Shown piece by piece: positions 58,901-64,000 of a stretch of 64,000 nucleotides of DNA; position 1 is the stretch's first letter; every line of letters starts with the position of its first letter. A model generated the notes under the pieces. The model searched no databases. It was not told where the DNA came from and saw nothing but the letters and a program-made list of their open reading frames with translations. A program made the position numbers and the translations under genes. The DNA is from Flavitalea plasmicola (GTDB lineage: Bacteria; Bacteroidota; Bacteroidia; Chitinophagales; Chitinophagaceae): assembly GCF_030546645.1 (NCBI RefSeq), contig NZ_JAUOTO010000004.1:620001-684000 (forward strand), given 5' to 3'.

Positions 58901-59303
58901 GGGTGCTGCACATAAAGCGGGGATCGACATGCTGCAGTCCGTCTGCCTGATACGCGGAAAAGGAAGCGCCTGGCAGATCCATCCTTTACCTGAGTATGCA
59001 CAAATGAGCATCGTAAATGGTATGGTGCCTTCAACGATCGAAGGGGGCGAAGGGCCGGGGCTGATCATCGCCGGAGACTTTTATCCATTCCGTGCACAGA
59101 TGGGGCCGCTGGATGCGGGAATTGGGCTGGTACTGAAGGGAGATGGAAAAGGAGAGTTCACTCCTGTGCCGTATGCCAGTTCGGGTCTTTGTATACGGGG
59201 GGATGTGCGGGCCCTTGTCCGGGTGCAAGGCCGCAAAGGTTCGGTGATCGTCGCGGCCAGGAATAACGGGCCTTTACAAGTTCTCAGGGAAACGAAGCAA
59301 TAA
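55914..59303 (+). CDS. FG-GAP/VCBS repeat protein with ASPIC/UnbV domain (CRTAC1-like)
   Basis: A 1129-residue lipoprotein. From the TTG at 55914 a signal of 26 residues ends in FSGC (Cys27); a shorter ATG start at 55965 would leave only nine residues before that Cys. Two propellers of FG-GAP/VCBS repeats with calcium-binding loops are visible: DLNNDGLADLVLSGN, DVNGDGLLDIFVC, DMDNDGDLDLFMVN, DINNDGWADIYVTNDY, DFDNDGWKDLFISNG and DLDNDGDLDLVINN in the first. The ASPIC/UnbV domain follows near 530-600 (KNTWGIGAKVYV, GLGKDSVISLLRVEWPGG). The second propeller has DVNGDGLEDLFVGG, DADGDGDSDLYLVS, DVNRDGLPDLFVGG and DVNGDGDPDLVIGN. It lies 17 bases upstream of the ECF sigma gene, so they may share a transcript. 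The function is unknown. Confidence 0.92.
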   Translation: MNIPADHIRTTSWALAFMTIASFFSGCQENRVNQPQTLFSEVPATQSHIEFSNTITEDKDYNILTYEYLYNGGGAAAGDLNNDGLADLVLSGNMTPLRLYLNKGGLQFEDVSARVGFSSRTRWRTGVVMADVNGDGLLDIFVCYSGPGSDADRVKELYINDGIKDGVPHFTESAKKYGLDAPGTFTTTVSFFDMDNDGDLDLFMVNHGDMFFNPDFNTDRLRATRNLKFGNRLYRNDGDVFTDISDSAHIDGSGLNFGLGVAISDINNDGWADIYVTNDYDERDFLYLNDHKGHFREVLRTAAGHISEFAMGVDIADYNNDGMTDIFVLDMLPEDNHRQKLLRGGNNYDKYTMRDRQGFHRQQMRNTLQLNNGNDTSGAPIFSEIGQMAGVSSTDWSWAPLLADFDNDGWKDLFISNGILRDMTNLDFVKYTSGYSQNYLGPKVGKEEMWELVKNMPTTKLTNYVFRNNRDLSFSNKTAEWGLTHRSVSNGAVYADLDNDGDLDLVINNVNDRATLYRNNQVTADRAASHYVRLKLAGERKNTWGIGAKVYVRTASGGQWQEQYTSRGFQSSVDPIMHIGLGKDSVISLLRVEWPGGKVTSMENIRGDTLLKVDERSAGSGEDKKNEGSGGAKYMDITAGSGLDYVHQQSAAVDFKIAPLLPYQVSRMGPSLAKGDVNGDGLEDLFVGGSAGFDSRLYLQTGEGKFTAAADQPWNQDKGFTNTDALFFDADGDGDSDLYLVSGGADYPLQNKHYQDRIFENDGHGHFRELKDALPPETVSGGCARAADVNRDGLPDLFVGGRLSPGQFPVPPESWIWKNVSSPGHIRFERDAVQGDSVLAHPGMVTDAAWMDLNKDGWPDLVVVGQFMPVTIFENEKGRLADKTAAYGLGATKGWWSRLLAADVNGDGDPDLVIGNLGLNTFFKAGPQTPMSITYSDFNGDGLLDPVLCLYNQGKEYPYYSRDEILEQIPSLQKKIARYADYADAQMGDLFSTAELGAAHKAGIDMLQSVCLIRGKGSAWQIHPLPEYAQMSIVNGMVPSTIEGGEGPGLIIAGDFYPFRAQMGPLDAGIGLVLKGDGKGEFTPVPYASSGLCIRGDVRALVRVQGRKGSVIVAARNNGPLQVLRETKQ

Positions 59304-59320
59304 TGAACAGTTATTAATAT

Positions 59321-59887
59321 ATGCCATCCTTACTTCATCGCATACAATTCGAAAACGATGAAACTGCTTTCCGGGAGTTTTATAAGGAGAACGTATTTAA
59401 ATTATTCCAGTTTGCCTTTGCTTTTGTACGGAACAAGGAACTGGCCGAAGAGATCGTAAATGATGTTTTTTTACGGTTGTGGCAGAAAAGGGATGCGCTG
59501 GATAAGATCGACAACCTGAATGTCTACCTATATGTCGCCGTCAAGAATACGGCAGCCAATTATCTTCGCAAGGACTTCCGGCGCAAACAGCCAGATATTG
59601 ACAACCTGACCGTCTCCCATTTTTATCTCAGTCCGGACCCCGAACAGGTGATGATCACCGACGAGCTGCGCAAAACCATCGAACAGTCTGTAAATCAACT
59701 GCCGCCAAAATGTAAGCTCATCTTCAAATTAGTGAAGGAAGACGGCCTCAGCGGCAATGAGGTGGCTGCTATCCTGCGGCTGTCCTACAAGACGGTGAAT
59801 GCCCAGCTGGCTATCGCCCTTAAGAAGCTCGAGCAGGACCTGCGGCCTTCCTTGCAGGAATATCATGTAAAAGTGAAGCGACCTTAA
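59321..59887 (+). CDS. ECF-type RNA polymerase sigma factor (FecI-like), second copy
   Basis: A 188-residue ECF sigma factor of the FecI-like branch. Region 2 is seen in DETAFREFYKENVFKLFQFA, LAEEIVNDVFLRLWQKR and LYVAVKNTAANYLRK; region 4 in LPPKCKLIFKLVKEDGLS, GNEVAAILRLSYKTVNAQL. Compared with the first copy it lacks the hydrophobic tail and ends with a basic VKVKRP. It is followed after 66 bases by FecR and then an STN-type SusC, the same relay as at 27439-32756. The large FG-GAP gene is 17 bases upstream. Confidence 0.94.
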   Translation: MPSLLHRIQFENDETAFREFYKENVFKLFQFAFAFVRNKELAEEIVNDVFLRLWQKRDALDKIDNLNVYLYVAVKNTAANYLRKDFRRKQPDIDNLTVSHFYLSPDPEQVMITDELRKTIEQSVNQLPPKCKLIFKLVKEDGLSGNEVAAILRLSYKTVNAQLAIALKKLEQDLRPSLQEYHVKVKRP

Positions 59888-59926
59888 AAAAAACTTCTTT
59901 TCTTTTAGGATTTTATTAAGAAGCCG

Positions 59927-59936
59927 GTGTCCTTAT
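59927..59936 (+). promoter_or_regulatory. Candidate ECF-dependent promoter motif before fecR (second copy)
   Basis: GTGTCCTTAT ends 17 bases before the ATG at 59954, exactly the distance of GTGTCTTTAT from the first FecR ATG. One base differs between the two. The shared spacing supports 59954 as the real start and the motif as a promoter element; both are inferences. Confidence 0.35.
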
Positions 59937-59953
59937 CCATGGTGACGAAAAGC

Positions 59954-61051
59954 ATGGAAAATTCAAGGATCATAGAATTAATGGCCAAAAAGGCGGATAA
60001 AGGGGCCAGCCCGGAAGAGTTGGAAGAGCTTACCAGGCTGCTGGCAGCCAATCCGTCTTACGCGTATTTTCACGAGATAGTGCATGCCCTGAAAGGGAAC
60101 CAGGACCACCTGGAGCTGATGACCCCTAAAGAGGAGCTGGTAGATCATGGTTGGCAGGACCTGTCCGGGAAACTAAACGAAGGTGAGAGTGGCGCAGGCT
60201 TGCTGAAGCGCATGCACGTGGGGATGCGTTGGGTGGCGGCTGCTGTATTCCTTATCGTCCTTTTGACAGGCGCCCTCCTGTATTACAAAAAGTCTTCGGC
60301 TCAGCTGCAGGCTGAAAATCCTTCCTCCGTTGTGTCTTATGCCGGATTTGGCGTTACCAGGAAGCTGGTGTTGTCCGATGGAACCAAGGTCTGGCTCAAT
60401 GCAGGCAGTAAACTCACCTATCCAAATATCTTTCCGGGCGACCGGAGAGAAGTGAAGCTGGAGGGGGAGGCCTATTTCGAAGTGGCCAAAGCCAGCAAGG
60501 CGCCCTTTAGCGTGCATGCGGGGAAGATCACGGTAGGGGTGTTGGGTACCAGCTTCAATGTGAAAGCCTACAACGGTGATAAAGATATCGAAACTACGTT
60601 GATCACCGGAAAGGTACAGGTAACGATGGATAATGAGCCCGAAAAGCCGATACTGCTTTCACCCCATGAGAAGCTCACTATTGTCAATGAGAAGGAAAGC
60701 GCACGGGAAAAGAAAGGCGCAGGAGTGCAGGTTCCGGAGCCGCAAAAGGCTTATAACGCCCTTCGCTACCAGGTGCAGCGGCTACCTCAAAGTACCGACA
60801 ACGGCTTTGTCGAGACGGCGTGGGTAAATAATAAGCTGGTGATCAATGATGAATCCTTTGAGGCAGTGGCGCATATGCTGGAAAGGAAATATGACGTCAG
60901 TATCCGTTTTGGTGACGAGCGACTGCTGCAGGAGCATATCAGCGGCGTATTTGAAAAAGAGAGCATCGACGAAGTGCTGCAGATCCTGAAAATGACGACG
61001 GGTTTCAGATACAAGGTGGAAGGGAAAACGATCTATCTCTCGAAACAGTAA
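59954..61051 (+). CDS. FecR family anti-sigma factor, second copy
   Basis: A 365-residue inner-membrane anti-sigma factor. The ATG at 59954 is favoured by the shared upstream motif; ATG 59939 or GTG 59927 would add five or nine residues. The sigma-binding part (SRIIELMAKKADKGASPEEL) is at the N-terminus, and a single membrane helix follows near 94-112 (WVAAAVFLIVLLTGALLYY). The periplasmic FecR domain has LSDGTKVWLNAGSKLTYPNI, GEAYFEVAKASKAPF and ITVGVLGTSFNVKAYNG. The C-terminal DUF4974 domain has FEAVAHMLERKYDVSIRFGD and FEKESIDEVLQILKMTTGF. An insertion rich in Lys and Glu (EKESAREKKGAG) lies between them. Confidence 0.93.
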   Translation: MENSRIIELMAKKADKGASPEELEELTRLLAANPSYAYFHEIVHALKGNQDHLELMTPKEELVDHGWQDLSGKLNEGESGAGLLKRMHVGMRWVAAAVFLIVLLTGALLYYKKSSAQLQAENPSSVVSYAGFGVTRKLVLSDGTKVWLNAGSKLTYPNIFPGDRREVKLEGEAYFEVAKASKAPFSVHAGKITVGVLGTSFNVKAYNGDKDIETTLITGKVQVTMDNEPEKPILLSPHEKLTIVNEKESAREKKGAGVQVPEPQKAYNALRYQVQRLPQSTDNGFVETAWVNNKLVINDESFEAVAHMLERKYDVSIRFGDERLLQEHISGVFEKESIDEVLQILKMTTGFRYKVEGKTIYLSKQ

Positions 61052-61094
61052 ACACAGAACAATTAATATATTATAAATTATGAATACATGAAAA

Positions 61095-61163
61095 GGAGAA
61101 GAGCGTGAACTCTTCTCCGGACGAGAAATCATGGAGTACATAGCCGTCAAACTGTTGTACTCC
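61095..61163 (+). other. Two consecutive hairpins between fecR and susC
   Basis: GGAGAAGAG (61095-61103) pairs with CTCTTCTCC (61110-61118) over a six-base loop. GGAGTACA (61133-61140) pairs with TGTACTCC (61156-61163) and is followed by TTTAATTAAT. They lie 27 bases before the SusC ATG and may attenuate transcription or protect the susC mRNA 5' end. Confidence 0.65.
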
Positions 61164-61189
61164 TTTAATTAATCAACCAAAACAAATAT

Positions 61190-64000
61190 ATGAAGAAATC
61201 CAAAACGGCGGGGGCTTTCGGCCTGCCCTTGCCATTGTTAAAATTTCTCCTGCTTATGAAGGTTAGTTTTGCCATTATGCTCATTACCTGTTTGCAGGTA
61301 TCCGCAAACAGCTATTCCCAGGGAGAGATCAGCCTGAATTACAAAAGAATGGAGGTCAGCAAGATACTGACCGCAATACAGAAAGGGAGTTCCTACCGGT
61401 TTTTTTACAACAATGGGCTATTGAATCAGCTGGGTAAAGTGGATATCAAGGTGAACAAGGCAAGCCTGCCGGAGGTACTGAATATATTGTTGGGCACCAA
61501 ATTCAAATTTACCATTACTGATAAGGACCTGGTGATCATCTCGCCAGCTGGCAGCGAAAATGCGACACCGGCAGTTTTTGCCGAGGTGAAGGGCCGGGTC
61601 GTGGACGAGACGGGTAAGCCGTTGAGCGGCGTTACGGTGAAGGTGCAGGGCGCCAACAGGACGGTGACGACCAATGAAAAAGGCGAGTTTACCATCGATG
61701 CGCCGGAAGATGCCACTTTGGAGATAAGCTATGTAGGGTATAAGGCGCAGACGGTTTCTGTCAAGGGGCAGAAATCCCTGGAGATTGCTTTGCAGCCGAG
61801 TGCAGCAGGTCTGAATGAAGTAGTGGTCGTGGGTTATGGCAGTCAGCGGAAGCGGGATGTGACGGGGACCATCAGCACGGTGAAAGGGGATGACATGAAG
61901 AATATACCGGTGAGCAGTCCTTCCGCTGCGTTGCAGGGGCGTGCATCCGGCGTAGATATCATTCGGGCGGACGGTGCGCCGGGCAGTGAGCCTGCCATCC
62001 GGATCCGTGGTACGGGTACGTTGAACAATTCCGATCCGCTGGTGGTCATCGATGGCGTGCCTGCGGGGACGATGAATGATGTGAACCCAAATGATATTGC
62101 GTCGATCGAAATATTAAAGGATGCGTCTTCTTCCGCTATTTATGGTACACGGGCCGCGAATGGGGTTGTGCTCATCACAACTAAGAGAGGAAGCTACGGC
62201 GACCAGATGAAGATCAGCGCCAATGGGTACACCGGCGTCAGCCATGTAGCAAAGTATTTGAAGCTGGCAACGGCTGCACAGCTAGCGCCTTTAAAGCTGG
62301 AGGCTTATGCAAATGATTCAGTCACCACGGGTCCGAATGTAGAGTTCTGGCAAGATCCGGCCAATGCGGTGCAGCGTACGGATTGGCAGCGGGCTTTGTT
62401 CGGCACTGGCAAGGTCAATAACGCCGATCTGGCTATCCGGGGTGGCAGTGGTAATTCCAATTACAGTTTTTCCGGTAATTATTACGATGAAAAGGGGCTG
62501 ATCATCAATTCCTATTTTAAGCGATACAGCGCCAGGATCAACTCGGAGCACCGACTGGGCAGCAGGATCAAAGTGGGGGAGAATTTCCTGTACAGCAAGC
62601 GCAGCGGGGCCTCTCCTGAAACGCGTTCCACCCAGACAGGTCTTGTCTGGAGCGCTCTGCGCTTCAATCCTGCCATTCCTGTGTATACAGATTCCACGGG
62701 CAAATGGGGGTCTTCAAAGGGCAAGTCGGAATTTGGGGACATCAATAACCCGGTGTTCACCGCCACGACGAACGACATCCATACCACTAACAATAACCTG
62801 CTGGCGAATGCCTATATCGAAATAGAGATATTGAAGGGTTTGAAGCTTCGCGGCAACCTGGGCTATGATCAGGAAATGCAGGAAAGATATGAGTTCTATC
62901 CTGCTACGCCGGACCAGGTCCGGGTAAACCAGCTGGCCAGCCTGAAGCAAAGCCATACGGAATATTCTTCTTTGCTGAACGAGATCTACCTCACCTATAA
63001 CGGGCAATTCGGGACGGACCACTCGCTGACCTTAACGGGCGGCTATTCGGGACAAACATCCAAGGGAAGCTCGTATTATGCGCAAAGGACCGGTTTTTCT
63101 GATACGGACCCCAACCAGCTGATACTGGACAATGGCAGCGGCAGCAACCAGTTCTCGGGGGGAAACAACAGCGGAGCCAATGGATACAATTTAAATCCTA
63201 CGGTGCTCATATCCTATTTCGTACGTGGCAATTATGCCTACAAAGGGAAATACCTGGCGACGGCGACCATGCGTGCGGATGGGTCCGGCAAATTTCCTCC
63301 CGGTCACCAGTGGGGCTATTTTCCAGCCTTCTCGCTGGGATGGAGGGTCTCCGACGAAAATTTCTTCAAGAACAATGTCGCTTTTGTCAACAGTCTTAAG
63401 CTCACAGGCGGCTGGGGACAGCTGGGTAACCAGAATGTGAACGACTTCCAGTTCTTAGGCAATTTGTCTGCAACCAATCAATATAATTTCGGCGATCCTG
63501 CCCAGGTGGTGAACGCCTCTTATATCGTCGGTCTTTCCAACCCGAACATCACCTGGGAAAGGGCGGAAATGACAAATATCTCACTTGAGTTCGGACTGTT
63601 GAGGAATCATCTAACGGGAACCCTTACTTATTTTAACAAGGACACCAAGGATATGCTGGTACCCGTCTCACTGGTGGAGACCTATGGCGCTGCGCCCAGC
63701 ATTTATGGAAATGTGACGGTGCCCGACCAGAACCAGGGAACGCTGAACAACCATGGAGTGGAACTGGACCTGACCTATCAAAATACAGCGGGCAAGCTGA
63801 GCTACTCGCTGGGTATCAATGCGGCCTTCCTGAGCAATAAGGTCACCCATCTTTATGGATCAAAAGATACCTACATCGGGTCAGTGTTCTATGGCCGTCA
63901 ATCCCTGGAAACTTCCAGGACCTATGAAGGCCAGCCCATTGCATCCTATTATGGGTTCAGGACGGCCGGACTGTACCAGTCACAGGATGATATCAACAAG
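61190..64000 (+). CDS. SusC/RagA TonB-linked outer membrane protein with STN domain, second copy (partial)
   Basis: The first 937 residues of a signalling TonB-dependent transporter; the barrel end and any SusD gene lie beyond the right edge. A long signal region (PLPLLKFLLLMKVSFAIMLI, to SANSYSQ) is followed by the STN domain (ISLNYKRMEVSKILTAIQKG, LPEVLNILLGTKFKFTITD), which contacts FecR. A carboxypeptidase-regulatory-like domain comes next (VKGRVVDETGKPLSGVTVKV), then the TonB box/plug entry NEVVVVGYGSQRKRDVTG, the plug IRIRGTGTLNNSDPLVVIDG, ASIEILKDASSSAIYGTRAA and NGVVLITTKRG, and barrel strands. It completes the ECF/FecR/SusC relay. The substrate is unknown. Confidence 0.95.
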   Translation, partial: MKKSKTAGAFGLPLPLLKFLLLMKVSFAIMLITCLQVSANSYSQGEISLNYKRMEVSKILTAIQKGSSYRFFYNNGLLNQLGKVDIKVNKASLPEVLNILLGTKFKFTITDKDLVIISPAGSENATPAVFAEVKGRVVDETGKPLSGVTVKVQGANRTVTTNEKGEFTIDAPEDATLEISYVGYKAQTVSVKGQKSLEIALQPSAAGLNEVVVVGYGSQRKRDVTGTISTVKGDDMKNIPVSSPSAALQGRASGVDIIRADGAPGSEPAIRIRGTGTLNNSDPLVVIDGVPAGTMNDVNPNDIASIEILKDASSSAIYGTRAANGVVLITTKRGSYGDQMKISANGYTGVSHVAKYLKLATAAQLAPLKLEAYANDSVTTGPNVEFWQDPANAVQRTDWQRALFGTGKVNNADLAIRGGSGNSNYSFSGNYYDEKGLIINSYFKRYSARINSEHRLGSRIKVGENFLYSKRSGASPETRSTQTGLVWSALRFNPAIPVYTDSTGKWGSSKGKSEFGDINNPVFTATTNDIHTTNNNLLANAYIEIEILKGLKLRGNLGYDQEMQERYEFYPATPDQVRVNQLASLKQSHTEYSSLLNEIYLTYNGQFGTDHSLTLTGGYSGQTSKGSSYYAQRTGFSDTDPNQLILDNGSGSNQFSGGNNSGANGYNLNPTVLISYFVRGNYAYKGKYLATATMRADGSGKFPPGHQWGYFPAFSLGWRVSDENFFKNNVAFVNSLKLTGGWGQLGNQNVNDFQFLGNLSATNQYNFGDPAQVVNASYIVGLSNPNITWERAEMTNISLEFGLLRNHLTGTLTYFNKDTKDMLVPVSLVETYGAAPSIYGNVTVPDQNQGTLNNHGVELDLTYQNTAGKLSYSLGINAAFLSNKVTHLYGSKDTYIGSVFYGRQSLETSRTYEGQPIASYYGFRTAGLYQSQDDINK

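Overview
The window looks like chromosomal DNA of a Bacteroidota species, most probably a Chitinophagaceae relative. The support is three SusC/RagA-type porin genes (two with a nearby SusD gene), two ECF sigma/FecR anti-sigma pairs whose SusC carries an STN signalling domain, a type IX secretion C-terminal sorting signal, YtxJ (bacillithiol system), small DUF6520-like peptides and a scarcity of Shine-Dalgarno sequences. The genus is an inference. Base composition is near 50 % G+C by eye and even throughout. I see no rRNA, tRNA, CRISPR array, prophage or complete insertion sequence.

Layout. 1-6.2 kb: a secreted adenosine deaminase (cut by the left edge), an amino-sugar set (Crp/Fnr regulator, NagB-like deaminase, ROK kinase), a DoxX-like gene with an ECF41-like promoter, and a Tat-exported Gfo/Idh/MocA oxidoreductase. 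6.3-18.0 kb: a PAP2 phosphatase, then a divergent sugar-oxidation locus. On the minus strand lie Gfo/Idh/MocA, a TIM-barrel epimerase, a lipoprotein cytochrome c, DUF1080 and ThuA. On the plus strand lie an MFS transporter, a Tat-type TIM-barrel protein, two tandem GMC oxidoreductases and a Tat-type small subunit. A perfect 8-3-8 palindrome sits between the two arms. This resembles the 3-keto-glycoside route: oxidation of a sugar at C3, electron transfer to cytochrome c, cleavage by a DUF1080 protein and further metabolism by epimerases and dehydrogenases. 18.5-27.2 kb: a SusC/SusD pair with a cytochrome c/FG-GAP lipoprotein, two membrane transporters and a small lipoprotein. 27.4-34.2 kb: ECF sigma, FecR, SusC with STN, SusD.

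34.2-37.3 kb is the most unusual part: two tandem copies of a cassette in which a MauE-like redox membrane protein overlaps by ATGA a gene for a secreted seven-cysteine peptide, followed by a CAP-domain protein, YtxJ and an unlisted 41-residue lipoprotein. 37.5-54.2 kb is mostly housekeeping: Mpl, a DnaQ-type exonuclease, a dolichol-phosphate-mannose-synthase-like glycosyltransferase, DMT transporter, lipoyl E2, CinA, GDPD, thioesterase, DoxX, a TPR/beta-barrel/HU-CCDC81-like operon, a methyltransferase and a glutamine cyclotransferase. 54.5-64 kb: an M43 protease with a sorting domain, a 1129-residue FG-GAP/ASPIC protein, and a second ECF sigma/FecR/SusC-STN operon that runs off the right edge. 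Both FecR-SusC junctions contain strong inverted repeats, and both fecR genes are preceded by the same ten-base motif at the same distance. Heptamer-built inverted repeats recur in three intergenic places, and a multi-hairpin element with DnaA-box-like arms lies at 46.9-47.0 kb.
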